Below, piece after piece: positions 34,093-45,448 of a DNA stretch of 64,000 bases. Where the stretch lies: assembly GCF_029784135.1 (NCBI RefSeq), contig NC_073746.1, positions 250,923,494 through 250,987,493 on the forward strand, in the 5' to 3' direction. Positions within the stretch are counted from its first letter, which is position 1; each line of letters starts with the position of its first letter. This DNA comes from Toxorhynchites rutilus septentrionalis. Lineage: Eukaryota > Arthropoda > Insecta > Diptera > Culicidae. Made by a program: the position numbers and the translations under genes. Below the pieces are notes generated by a model. The model did no database searches and had not been told where the DNA came from. It saw only the letters and a program-made list of their open reading frames with translations.

Positions 34093-35000
34093 GGGGTAGT
34101 GGGGGCGAATTGGTCACCTGCTCGTTTGATAGTATAACTATTGACAATAGATGCCGTACTGACAGTCACCTCATGTTTGAAGAATTTAATGACTTTTGAG
34201 CAACCCTGTACTTCAGTAGATCTGTCGCAAGTTAAAATAGAAATAAAAACAGAAATTGCTCTCTCGATAGACATTCGGCCGTAGTTCTCTGCGCATGGTG
34301 TCTAAGGAATTTCTCGTAAAATTCAGTCTATTCAATCTGATATATTGGACAAATCATCAGTTTGGACGACTATTCACATATTCTAGGAGTGGTGAACAGA
34401 TAGTTTGCTTAATCTCAGCGATTAATTAGCATAGAAATTACTTTGATGTTTGGGGCAAAGTGGGCATAGGTGAATAATGACTTACAATGTTTTGTTTACT
34501 AAAGCTGATGTACCTCATCACATTGAGCTCTTGAAGAAGTTGCTTTTGTGGCTTTGACCCAGGGTAAATATGCCACTCCAACTAAACCAAGCCTCATTAT
34601 GCGGAACGTTATTTGTTTCTTACTACCTTTTTGTATGCATGAGAAAATTTAAATTGAGACTCTAGGTGAATAGGCCAAGCTTATTCCATACATGTACCTA
34701 CTATATCAAACATGATTTGAACAAATTTGGACGAAAAAAAAAGCATAAATCTATCATATTTAGCTTGACATGTGCGAGTGACCACTTTACCTCCAAGCAA
34801 AACGTAAACGTTCGATTTTTCATTTTTTTCTCTAATGATGAAAAATGTATTATTTTGAATTTTTATAGTGAAAGCCGTTTGCTATCTTGAACAAGAATGA
34901 GTGGAACTATAATATTCTTCGAAAAACGGAAATTCAAGCGGTATGTGGACGCTGGAAATAGGCATATTCCTTAGGGTGACCACAATGCCCCCACTTCCCC
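34093..35000. mobile_element. MITE with GGGGtAGTGGGGGC ends
   Basis: The left GGGGTAGTGGGGGCGAATTG then GTCACC and the inverted right GGGGAAGTGGGGGCATTGTG then GTCACC form terminal inverted repeats of about 27 bp. The interior is AT-rich and non-coding. A target duplication was not resolved. Confidence 0.65.
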
Positions 35001-35555
35001 TATCGTAATTGCGCGTTTGGTATTAGCAATTTTTCCTCATTTCACTTGTTCGGCTATCGAATTTTAAAATTATCGAACAATTTTTACAATGACATTGGCA
35101 ACCGTAAATCTATATTTAATCGAATACATGGAAGAAATCGGAAAAACTACATAGTTTATGAAACGTGAAATATAAATTCGAATGCTGAATGTAGGATTAA
35201 CGGGAATATATATTTATATGATGTGGAATGAAAATTTGTGAACTGTTAAACAAATAATGGACAAATAATTAACGATTTCCAATTCTTATAGCTCGACCAT
35301 TAATTGATGTTTGCATCAATCGATTGGAAATATATAGATTTGTTCTGTGGATCTCAGTATTCACTTCACCTACGCGAGGTACAGTGTGTATATGCTAAAA
35401 CCTCTGCAAGGCATGCAGTGATCACGCGTAAATCGCTCGTTTGAAATGCAAATGCAGTGCAAGAGACGGAGAGAAGCAACATATTGCAACGTAAGCTTCG
35501 CTTGTACCGGGTGGAGTTTTAAAGAAAAAAAAATCAGAAAAAAAGGGAGCCAACA
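35001..35555. other. Non-coding stretch
   Basis: Contains a TTGATGTTTGCATCAATCGA-type motif near 35299 that also occurs near 30758 in the GACGTAG element, so part may be a repeat relic. Otherwise nothing was recognised. Confidence 0.35.
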
Positions 35556-35563
35556 GCCACAAG

Positions 35564-36392
35564 CAGGGCGCGAAATCTTCGAAGGTGAAAAACGAAGACC
35601 GACTCTACTCTCAGTAGCTTCGCTTTGACTAGAACTGCTTCGGCAGTCGCCCACAAAAGAAAAGTGACCTGACTAAAAAATGAATTGACTAGCGTTGGCT
35701 AGCGATGATGACTAGTGAACTAGTCCAGTCAGTGGTTATTTTAACTGACTCGACTAATGAATAAAAATCTGCCTCTTCATTAAACTGACTTCAATCCACA
35801 TTTGTCCCCGCGTACGCAATCTTATTTTTACGTCCATATAAAGAGGAACTAAAACATGATTTCTGATGCAAAAAAAAAAGTTACCCTTCAATGGACGGTT
35901 TATTGTCTACCCATCGTGAACTCAAACCAACGAACTTAGACATTTATCAAATATGCTATAAAGATCCTCGCGTTAGTATCAATCAGTTTTAGGCGTGCAA
36001 AATAGCGCACACATACTGCAGCCTATTTTAAACGTGTGAGTAATTTTCGTGTACGATACAAAAGAATCTAGCTCACCTGTAGCTCATGTCAAACCACATT
36101 GAACTCAAACATCGATGCATGCACAGGTACATGGAAGAGAGAAAGAGAAGAACGAATTCGTTTTGGGGGAAATCACTTCAAAATGCAATGAGGACAATTT
36201 GACTGGGAAGAATGAAATGATATAGTCGAGTCGGTAGAGGGAGATAGCGACTAAACGTCCGACTGACTGTTTAGTCGTTTTGGCTAAGAATCTGCGTGAA
36301 GAAGCCAAAAGTTATTACTAATTGAATACGGATATAGTCAGTCAGATAGTCAGCTGACTATCCTCAGTTGACTATGACTATGCAGAGCCCTG
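35564..36392. mobile_element. hAT-type non-autonomous element
   Basis: A perfect 8-bp direct repeat GCCACAAG flanks it (35556-35563 and 36393-36400). The ends begin CAGGGCGC and, inverted, CAGGGCTCTGCA, typical C-A-G-starting hAT termini. Inside, near both ends, the motif TGACTAG/AGTCAGTC repeats many times (about 35685-35760 and 36330-36380), the usual subterminal repeats. No transposase frame was found. Confidence 0.8.
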
Positions 36393-36400
36393 GCCACAAG

Positions 36401-37616
36401 TAGAGGTTTTGCCCGCCTTGAAGTTCGAGAGGGTCGATCGTGTGTTGTAAACAAAAGATATCACACCTTAACGCATATTTTTCTCAAACCTTCGATGAAA
36501 AAATGTTCCTTATGTGTCCTCCGTGGTAGTAGTGTGTGTCAGCTACAAAAAGGTGTTTTTTTAATTTTCTAAAAAAAATAACTTTCGTGATTAAGACTTT
36601 CTTAAACTTTCCTCTGTGGAGTTGTTTAAAAGCGTTTGATGCGTACTAAAAAATATGAGAAGTGATAAACGAAGCGCAATTTTTTTCACTCTAAAGGTCT
36701 GTAAATTTGATTTAGTTTTGTTCTGATTATGATCTAAAATAAAATTATCTTCTTTGCAAAAATAAATAATATTTTGGGTACACAATTCTGAATCAGACCG
36801 TTTGACCAATACGCTCATATTTGAAAATTGGCAACTTTAAAACCACTCAATTGATTTGCCATTGCTCAAATACAAATTTAAGACATTTTAGTAGAAATTT
36901 AAGAGAAAAATTAGTTGAAAACATAAAAAATGCTCGCTAATTTTTGTGTCGCAACACAACAATTTTTGTGAACAAGAATTGTGGGTCCAGCTGCTTCCAT
37001 AAAACCATGGCGCTTCTCAGGATCACCGAGCCTTTCACTGAAGAGTTTTTTCAATACAATTCAATGCAACAGTTCGATCCATTCAAAAGTAACATTTGAA
37101 ATCAATTGATTTTTATAATTTGCTGTCGGAGGAGAGCTTGTGTCAACATAGGAATTGTTTTGGGCTTCTTGGTTGATAACGCTCCGATCGATCATTCAAT
37201 TTTCAGGGAATACGTGAATTGTTTCCGGGTTCAAAGTGGCGTCAAAGTACAACACATTGCAAGCCGGATGGGAAGAAGGTGTTTTCCAGCAATGAGAGCT
37301 GTGTTCTTCGGTTGAAAATGCTATAACTGCCGCAGCCACAACACAATCGATTTCGGATTTTCTGTTGCCGTTCGGCAAAAGGTGCTGCATGATATAATTT
37401 GTGGATTATTCATTTGGGAATGATGTTTTTGGAGATGACATTTTGCCAAGAAATACTGAAAATCTATTTCGATGGTCAATAAGTTCAGTGTTTCAGTATT
37501 GCTCTAGACATCGAGCAATCACCAGTACATATAAATGCTGAGGCTGATAGATAATTTGAAATTTTTTTTGCTATGCTGCTTTGAGAATGGTTTGCGCCGT
37601 TCATTGCAAGTCTAAG
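36401..37616. other. Unrecognised stretch
   Basis: A 64-codon minus frame (37196-37390, starting MQHLLPNGNRKSEIDC) shows no recognised domain. No RNA gene or repeat was identified. Confidence 0.35.
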
Positions 37617-37985
37617 ACTAGAACCTAGAATCTAGAATATGGAATTAGAATTCTGGATTCTGGAATGCAGAATATGTTTTTTTTTTGGAGTCCGGAATTT
37701 GGAACTCGCCATTTAGAATTTGGAAATAGAAATCTGAAATCTGGGATGAGGAATCTAGAATCTGAATTAGAAATCTGGATTTTGGAGTGCTGAATCTGGA
37801 ATCTAAAATCTGACATGTAGAATCTAGAATCTAGAACCTGAAGTCTGGAGTCTAGAATCTGGGATTAAGATTCCGGATTCTTCTCTGTAATGCAGAATCT
37901 GGGATCTGAAATCTGTAATGTAGAGTGCGAAATCTAAAATCTAGCGTCTAGAATCTGGAGTTTAAATTCTGGATTCTGATAAAGA
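37617..37985. repeat. Degenerate GAATCTGGA / CTAGAATCT minisatellite
   Basis: About 35 imperfect units of 8-12 bp, of the form (T/C)(A/G)GAATCT. The opposite-strand form of the same repeat occurs at 43.7-47.9 kb. Confidence 0.85.
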
Positions 37986-38125
37986 CTTAAATCATTTATT
38001 ATAAGTGCGTGTACAATATTATTGTTATTGGAGGGGAATAAAAAAGAAAAAAAGAAAGAAAGAAAGAGAAGAAGGATCAGAAAATTAAAAAATCAGAAAA
38101 TTAGAAAAATAAAAAAATAGAAATA
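37986..38125. repeat. A-rich spacer with GAAA runs
   Basis: Low-complexity AAAGAAAG and AAAATTAGAAAAAT repeats. Confidence 0.7.
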
Positions 38126-38579
38126 CAGGTAAACTTCGATATAACGTACATTTCACTTTCAAAATTGTGCGTTGTATCGAATTGTACGTTATATCGAAGC
38201 ATAATAAAGTACTCACAAACGTAGTCTATAATACATTATTGTGTTGCTGTTTTAGTAAAGTTAATGAATAACTTCAATCAGAAGACGAACCCAGCCTTTC
38301 TCATGATGTTTCCCTTCGTACTGTTGATTATAGCTTGATTCATTTAGAATCCGGAATCACAAAACCAGCTGTATTTCGGAATTGATTGAAGGCACAAAAC
38401 TTGTTTTAGCATCACAATATGGATAATTCACTGTTCTATCAGAAAAAAAGTATTGAAAAAAAATTTCCTTCACACTTTGGAAATGTGTACGTTATATCGA
38501 GGTAAAATGTACGTTGTATCGACTGACGTTATATCGAGGGTACGTTATAACGAGGGTACGTTATATCGAAATTTCCCTG
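38126..38579. mobile_element. pogo-like MITE with CGATATAACGTAC ends
   Basis: The left CAGGTAAACTTCGATATAAC and inverted right CAGGGAAATTTCGATATAAC match for about 24 bp with two changes, and TA lies outside both ends (38124-38125 and 38580-38581). Extra copies of GTACGTTATATCGA lie just inside the termini. It has no coding capacity. The TA duplication and CAG start suggest the pogo/Tigger branch. Confidence 0.8.
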
Positions 38580-38581
38580 TA

Positions 38582-38800
38582 TCACAAAAAAAACCGAAAA
38601 AAAACGAAAAATCTGAAAATATTTAAAAAAAAATGGAAATATCCTAAAATCGGAAAATCAAAATAAAGAAAAATAGAATAAAAAATCGAAAAACTATCAA
38701 ATCAAGAAATCAAAAAATCAAAAGATCTGAAAATCGAAAAAATTACGATATTTACGATTTTCAGAAATCAGAATCAGGAACCTAAAATGTATAAATTTCA
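38582..38800. repeat. AAAATCGAAAA low-complexity repeat
   Basis: Degenerate (A)nTC(G/A)AAA units, with no other content. Confidence 0.7.
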
Positions 38801-39099
38801 GGTAATAGTAGTTTTTGTGCATCGGTTGATAAATGTATAGAGAGCAAAAAGTCAACATTAAATTTTGCGTGTAGAATTCTGGTGATTATTATTCGTCAAA
38901 AATACAAGTACTTGAGTGGTTTTGAAGTGGAAGGCGGGAAATATATAGGAATCGATAATCATAAAACACACATCTGATGTGATATTGGTGAACTACCGAT
39001 TTAGAACCTTTAGATTTCAAGAAAACTTCACATTAAATTAAATTGATACCTGTCCGGTTTCCACTCATATCAATTGGGGAAAATGAACGAGCAACGTCC

Positions 39100-39240
39100 A
39101 ACGTATTTTTATGTTTGTTTCTTTCTGTCTTTCTTTTTTTTATCTTTCTATTTCTCTTTTTCCTTTATTACTTTCTTCCCATACTTTCAATTTTCTTCAT
39201 TCTTCCTTCCTTTTTTCCTATTCCCTCGTCTACCATTACC
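39100..39240. repeat. Pyrimidine-rich low-complexity tract
   Basis: TTTCTTTC/TTCC-rich. The frames through it are Phe/Ser artefacts. Confidence 0.8.
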
Positions 39241-39299
39241 TCACCCCATATTTGCCCGTTTATAACCATTTATAGAATTTTGATTTATAGGCATAAATA

Positions 39300-39683
39300 G
39301 GAACAAAAGGAAGAAAGAAAAAAATGGGGAAAAGGAAAAAAGTAAGAGAGGAAAAAGAAAAATGGAAAGATATACAGAAAGCAACAAAGAAAGAAAGAAA
39401 GCAATAAAGAAGAAAGAGAGCGATAGAGAGAAAAGAAAGAAAGAGGAAAAATAAAGAGAAAGAAATAAAGTTAGAGAGAGAAAGAAACAGAAAGTTAAAG
39501 AAAGAGAAAGAAAGTAAAATAAAGAGAAATGAAGAGAGTGAAATAGAGAAAAAGAGAAAGAGAGAAAAAAAGTCAAAAAGATAAAGAGAGAGAGTGATAA
39601 AGAGAAAGGGAAGATGACGACGGCTATCCCATATCTAATGCAAAGAGACAATCTAACTAACTAAATTTGAGAGAGAGAGAGAA

Positions 39684-39726
<43 letters not shown>

Positions 39727-39745
39727 TAGAGAGAAAGGGAGAGAA
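39300..39745. repeat. Purine-rich (GA/GAAA)n tract, about 440 bp
   Basis: Almost purely A and G on the plus strand, ending in an uninterrupted (GA)n run near 39668-39723. The 136-codon minus frame over it is Leu/Ser/Phe low complexity and not a gene. Confidence 0.9.
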
Positions 39746-41600
39746 GGATTATTCATCATCAAACACGAAGAAAAAAATTTAAATTCATACAGAAAAAAAT
39801 CATTCAAAATTTGTCTCTGTATTGAAAGATCCTACGGAAACGCTATAGGGATCAGATGAAAGCTGGTTGATAAGGTTAAGTGGATTTACTGTTGACTTAC
39901 TTGGCATAAAATTTTGTTATTCCACAAAATTTTTGAAAAAACAGAAGAAATTTTGGTTTTCATTTCTTCCCGATATTTTTGTCCTCTACAAACACCAAGA
40001 CAACGATTTATTCCTAAAATATTCCAAAAGCTGAAGGTTTAAGTTTCAAAATAATGTACGTCACATTATCTGAATAGAATGTATCGAAAGCATGTTCAGT
40101 AGAACCTCGATTATCCGCGCAAGTATAGTAGAACCTGGATTATCCGCGAAGTCGAGATCTCTAGTAATTCTATAGATCTTCCCGAAATTTGTCATTGAGT
40201 GGTAGGGTTTTGTTAACATTATCTGATCGCTGGTGTACACGACCTTACTGATGGATAGTTTCACGATTTCTTTACTGATGAAACATAGTTTTACAGCTGA
40301 AACATCTTTTTTTTTCTGTTTGCACCTCATGTGATTTTCGTTATACGCGGTGTACATATATGTTTTTCCTGTATTTTAGTAACTTTCTAAGTGACTTAAA
40401 GTTCTTTCTTTAGTGACTAGAATTGAATATAATTCAGGTAGATGATATAGAATACAATGGACAGCATTATGTGCAAACCAAGGCACTATGGTCCAGGAGG
40501 TGATATTTCTTTCCAAAAAATACGCTCTTTTCAATTGTTTGTCATTCTTTCTGGGGCAAACATAAACAAAGTTTATTGGCGGCATTTGAAAGAGAATATT
40601 TCTCTCTACATGATGTGTGGTATGGTATTAAGAAATGGTATTTTTTGTGTTTGAGTTATTTAAAATTGATGAGTTTTCCATGAGTTTTTGGGTAAAAAAC
40701 CATCAATAACTTTGAGTAGGATTAAGGTAATAAATAATATACCTTTGAAAACAACATATTATATAGAGTGAAATTTATTCCTCCAAATTCCGTCAACGTA
40801 CATTTTTTTATGTTTGTCCCAGAAAGAATGAGAAACAAATGAAAAGAGTGTGTTTTTTGGGAAGAAATATCAATAACTTTAGGTGAAGTCGAGATATTGA
40901 CAGGTTCTGCAACGCAAAATTTTTGTATTAGTATGTACTAAAAGTCTTTCGAAGACAGTTTGTATGTAGAATTTGAAATATAAAAGTCAGAGCGAAAAAA
41001 CATTTTTTTTCATAGTGACCTTTACGCATCTTAGAAAAAAGAAACTATATCGTTTGTTTCAAGAGATAGAAAAAAACGTTTTACCACAAAGATATCTCAA
41101 ATAACTGAGACTATAACATTGTTGAACTATGTTTACTTCTATTTATAAAGATAAGAAAGTTAGATTTTTTATTTCATCGACAATTTTGGTCACCCTATTT
41201 TTGATAACATAAAAATTAAAAATTATTATATGTAACAACTTTGTCGAAGACATTTTTGTTTAGAGATTAACTGTCGAGCTCTGAATGCTATATTCCACTT
41301 AAATGCATCTCCTGGACCATTCTGCAATGTGTTCCAGTTCTAGTCACGAATGGTTTCGAGTTCAGGACTCGAATGAATAAAAAGAATGTTTTCACAAAGA
41401 TTATATATTGCCGCGAGTATCTTTCCAGTTTTTTTAGTTCATATCAGTTCAGTTAGGATCAGATGAAATTGCGAAACTTGGTGAGTGATCAAAAAATGAA
41501 ACATTACAGATCATTTCTTGTTTCACGCTATTACAGAATAGCACAATATGCTTCAGTATTATGTCAATTTATTTGTGTTTGATATTGACTATAAACAACT
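39746..41600. other. Non-coding stretch with a tandem Tigger-like end
   Basis: At 40097-40119 CAGTAGAACCTCGATTATCC and again at 40127-40149 AGTAGAACCTGGATTATCCG resemble Tigger terminal repeats. No partner end was found. Open frames are short and featureless. Confidence 0.4.
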
Positions 41601-41603
41601 TAC

Positions 41604-41680
41604 CTTTCAGTCGATGGATCCATATCTCCGATGAACTCCATGTGTGTCCCTTGAATTTGATTTGCCAATTGAGGCAACAT
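41604..41680 (-). other. Candidate host first coding exon (25 codons to a splice donor)
   Basis: On the minus strand an ATG at 41680 opens MLPQLANQIQGTHMEFIGDM then DPSTE, with a stop codon immediately upstream. It runs to a full-consensus donor AAG/GTAAGT (the intron G is at 41603). The leader upstream to about 42030 is GC-richer. No downstream exon could be placed and the peptide is unknown to me. A chance donor in an AT-rich genome is quite possible. Confidence 0.25.
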
Positions 41681-43655
41681 TCAGTACATGGTCAGCTAAG
41701 GGACAATAACTACGCACAATATATCCCTTCCGCCAGACTCAAAACAGCCGATCGTAAAAAATATTATTATTACTTTATTACACCTCAATTTATCCTTTAT
41801 TTATAATTTGTAACCATAACTCACACGACCAATTTTATTTTCTGCACTCGCGACTCGACTCGAAACCAGAACACACCTTTTGGCGCCTATCTTCGGTGTC
41901 TGCAGCAGTTGTGCCAAAAGCGGGCGCTTTCTTGCTCCGTTATTTATCACATCAATTTTCTGAACCTGCGGCTCACGATTTGCTCGGATGAAATATTTCG
42001 CCCAGCGCCACACTTCACTTGAATATTACGATTCACTTCATAGCAGGCCAATTGAAAATTAAACGATTATCTTCCGGGTTTATTACCGCACTCTACATAA
42101 GTCCGATTATTTGGGTTTTGTTTTGGTTTCTTGGGCTCATCTAGCATCTAGCCCTCCCCTCCCAAAACGGGACCGAGCGATTGAATGGATGCTGTGAGCT
42201 GTGACGGGTAATGTGAGCTACCGGCCCAACGTTGACCAACTCTCTGTGGGAGGATCGGTTTCCGATTCGGTCCGTGTAATTGCGCACTCGTGGGACCGCT
42301 CTTGCGTTAACCGATTCTGTAACGAGAAGATAAGAAAACTTTATGAGCAATTGCGCACACTGACGTAACACGGCCTACGGTATGTGGGATTTTGTGGGAA
42401 AATGCCATCGCGCGGCTTCCGTTGATATCGGATAGGTTTGCATCAGGGCAACTCCCCGTCAACCACAGAAACCATGTACAATATATCATTTGCTAATGTA
42501 GAGTAGTAATAGCATCGCATTCGCTTTCTGGAGCCGCAGCAGATGAAGGAAGCCTTCGAGTACTCCACTTTATTACCAATCCGGCACAGCCAGACAGGTA
42601 CACACGAAAGCGTTTTTGACATTTTCCATTTTGTACTAAAATTTGCTACAGTGGGAATCCGAGCGGCGGCGTCGAATGCTTCAGTTCCAGAGACGCTGGT
42701 GATTAAGAACCTCATTTCCTTATCGGCTCGGCTCTCTTCGCGATCCGCGTATTGCCCGAGTCAAGGCTTGCGGAAGCACTCGGCCCAAAGGGCTGCCAGG
42801 GAAGAAGCCGCAATCAGTAAATATTGTAAATAAGTGGTAATAATTATAATAAATGAACTGGAGCTGAAAGAACAAGTTTTATGAGTAAACATGCTGGGAT
42901 GCGCTGGGGTGACTCTGGAGGGCAACGAGTAGAGAAAAAAGGTCATCGTTGATCGCTGCTGCCGCTGCGTTGTCGTCATCGTGATGCAGAATCCTCTTTT
43001 CTCTCATACACGCACACAGACACGAAAACACGCGTGGTACTCTGGACGGTAAGATTATTAAAACGTTCCTAAATGAAGAAAAACTCGCAAACTAAACGAG
43101 GTATACCCATAGCCAAGCTATTGAATTTTCTTTGCTCGTATCGATTAGGTCTAGAATATGCCGACCGTGACCAATGCCGCTCCGCGGAGTGCCAACACAC
43201 AGTCATTCGACAGTACGAACCGAACAGCCGATGATGCGGAATAAATCGATTCGTTGGGCTAATAAGTTTCTTCGATGATTAATCCTGCTCGTGGGACAGA
43301 ACGAAGATCGGGACGGAGGAATGCGCGCGCGGGAAAAGCCGACTATTTAGCGAGTAAATTATGATAGCTTGCAATCGATTTGTTTTTGCTTGTTCTCTCA
43401 TCTTTTCACAATTAGCTGCACCATGATTAGATTTATTGCAAAACAGCATCTTTCTGAATGTTATACAACTTCTACAATAGTGCAAAGCATTTTCATTTCG
43501 TAAGTTGCCTAATATGAATTTGTTAGTTATTTTCTCCATGCCTAATAAAATTTTAATATTTTTCTTTTTTTCAAGTGGAACTTAAAAATATCAGAGGACA
43601 GATCTCTAGTCATCGTCTTTTGGCCGCTCAGTAGCCGAGTTTTTGCGACTTCTCT
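41681..43655. other. Unrecognised, GC-richer DNA
   Basis: Looks non-repetitive (41820-43350) and may be host regulatory or untranslated sequence. A 70-codon minus frame at 41801-42013 and others carry no domain. Confidence 0.4.
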
Positions 43656-44269
43656 ATCAATCCCCATAAGACATGACGTCTCTCAATCTTCTGATTTCGT
43701 ATTCTGAATTCCATGGTCATATTCCACAGTGCAGATACAAATTATTGTTCTTAATTCCAGACGTTAGGAGTAGATTGTGTAGCTTATACCGGTTAGAAGT
43801 TTCAGATACAGATTCAAAGATTTATGGGTTTGTAATCTTGTTTTCAGAATTGTAGTATTTCATATTTCGCATCCAATATTCAGATACTAAATTGAAGTTT
43901 GTTTATGCTGATTCTGGATACAAATTTTAGATTAACATTTTTGATTTCGCATTCATTTCAAGGTTTTAAAACTTCACATTCAAAAATTCAGAGTTCATAT
44001 TCCAGTTCTCGAATACGAAAAATAACTTCTATTCCAGAGCCATCGCAACTATGTTTTGAGAATGGCACAAAAATTCATTTAACCTTTAACAAACTTCATC
44101 ACAGAACAATATGCTTCTGCGAAACGCGCGAAACCATGGTTTCGTAAAAATATGCATACTTTCAAGTCGTTGTCGCGGTGTCAGTTTATTCACAATGAAA
44201 TAGCTAATCAAACTAAGCACAAAGCAAGTGACAGCTGTCCAATGGCGAACCTATCAAAAAGTGTTGCCT
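43656..44269. repeat. Degenerate TTCCAGATTCA-type minisatellite
   Basis: Imperfect units built on ATTC(C/A)AGA(T/A) in the orientation opposite to 37617-37985. They are interspersed with ordinary AT-rich text. Confidence 0.6.
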
Positions 44270-44289
44270 ACTGAAAAAGTTCTATAAGA

Positions 44290-44429
44290 GCTTGAGCTTG
44301 AGCTTGGGTAGACTGTACAATTCGTAGTTGCTCTCCGTGATTGACCTGAACCAACCAAATTGCACAAAGAACACACAGAATGACGCTTGGGACTAGCAAA
44401 TCATTCTCGTTGTGCAATTTTCGGTGCCA
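44290..44429 (-). mobile_element. Short retroposon (SINE-like) with 20-bp target duplication
   Basis: The 140-bp insert is flanked by the identical 20-mer ACTGAAAAAGTTCTATAAGA (44270-44289 and 44430-44449). On the minus strand it starts TGGCACCGAAAATTGCAC and ends CCCAAGCTCAAGCTCAAGC, a short tandem tail. A long perfect duplication plus a simple-repeat tail indicates LINE-mediated integration. It contains GGTTCAGGTCAATCACGG, a poor B-box match, so it may be a truncated LINE 3' end rather than a SINE. Confidence 0.75.
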
Positions 44430-44449
44430 ACTGAAAAAGTTCTATAAGA

Positions 44450-44812
44450 CTATAAAAACCATTTGTTTACCAATCCTGTCAAAGTCTTGAGTAGTTTCGT
44501 GAATAGATCGTTTATTTAGGATTCAGATTTAGATTCCAAAAATAAATCTTTTTCGATTCCGTATTACAGGTTTTGGATTTCATATGGATTCAAGCTCCAA
44601 GAAGCTCCAGCTCAGTAGAAAAGTCGAATTACCAGTACAAAATTCGGTTTTCAGAATTTTGAGATTTGAATTTCTCGATGTAGAAGAAGCAGATCATAAA
44701 TTATATTCTAGATTCCGATTGCAGATTCAGTATACAGGTTTCAATTTTCATTTTTCTCTTTTTCTCTTTTTCACACTTCAAATTTCTGTTACTTTGCGAT
44801 TTTTATTCATGA
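44450..44812. repeat. Continuation of the degenerate ATTC(A/C)AGATT repeat
   Basis: Low-complexity units like ATTCAGATTTAGATTCC. The 111-codon plus frame (44584-44919) crosses this repeat and the mini-Helitron and is not a gene. Confidence 0.55.
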
Positions 44813-44954
44813 CTAGCTGGCCCGGCGAACTTCGTCCCGCCCAAAATTATTTTTGTGATATAAATTCTTTCGAAAATTTACGTTTTATTAACGATTACCG
44901 TTTTTTTATTTGCGCATAGCAACATATTTGGCCTTCCATTTTTATTTATATAGA
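44813..44954 (-). mobile_element. Miniature Helitron, 142 bp
   Basis: On the minus strand it begins TCTATATAAATAAAAATGG after an A and ends GCCAGCTAG before a T. The 3' 40 bp match the longer copy at 23449. The tandem-repeat middle is deleted. Confidence 0.6.
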
Positions 44955-45448
44955 TATATAGATATAGATTGTATTGGGATTTTAGATGAGGATTCATGGT
45001 TTCACTTCTGGATTCCAGATCCTATATTCAAATTCCGTGTACGAACTCGTCATTAAATGTTCATAATTCGAATCCTATACTTGGATTCCGAATTCAGACG
45101 CAAATTGCAAATACTGTAAACAGTTCACAGATTATTGAATGGTACGTAAAATCACTTTTTTCATAAAAAGACTTTTTTTCAGAAACTCATAACTTTTGAA
45201 CTACTGGACTGATTCTAATAATGAACATAATTTCCTGCAACTGGAATATTTTTTCTGAAAAGAGTTTTGGCTTCAATTTGATATGTCGATCATTATAATC
45301 GATTCGGTAGTTCAGAAGTTACGAATCTTTGAAAAAAGTCGTATTAGGAAAAAAGTGATTTCTCGGACCACCACGAAAATCTGAGAAATCGGTTTGGCAT
45401 GGAATAGCTGTATAGACAATTATGGACTCGATTACATACAGTTTGAAT
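44955..45448. other. Low-complexity and non-coding spacer
   Basis: Degenerate ATTC repeats to about 45110. Then comes a stretch with ACTTTTGAACTACTGGAC and inverted TTCGGTAGTTCAGAAGTTAC, similar to text near 27429 and 27933, so a decayed MITE is likely. Confidence 0.45.

Noticed and set aside
39241..39651. 136-codon minus-strand frame
   Set aside because: Entirely Leu/Ser/Phe low complexity from a purine tract; stop codons are scarce there by composition.
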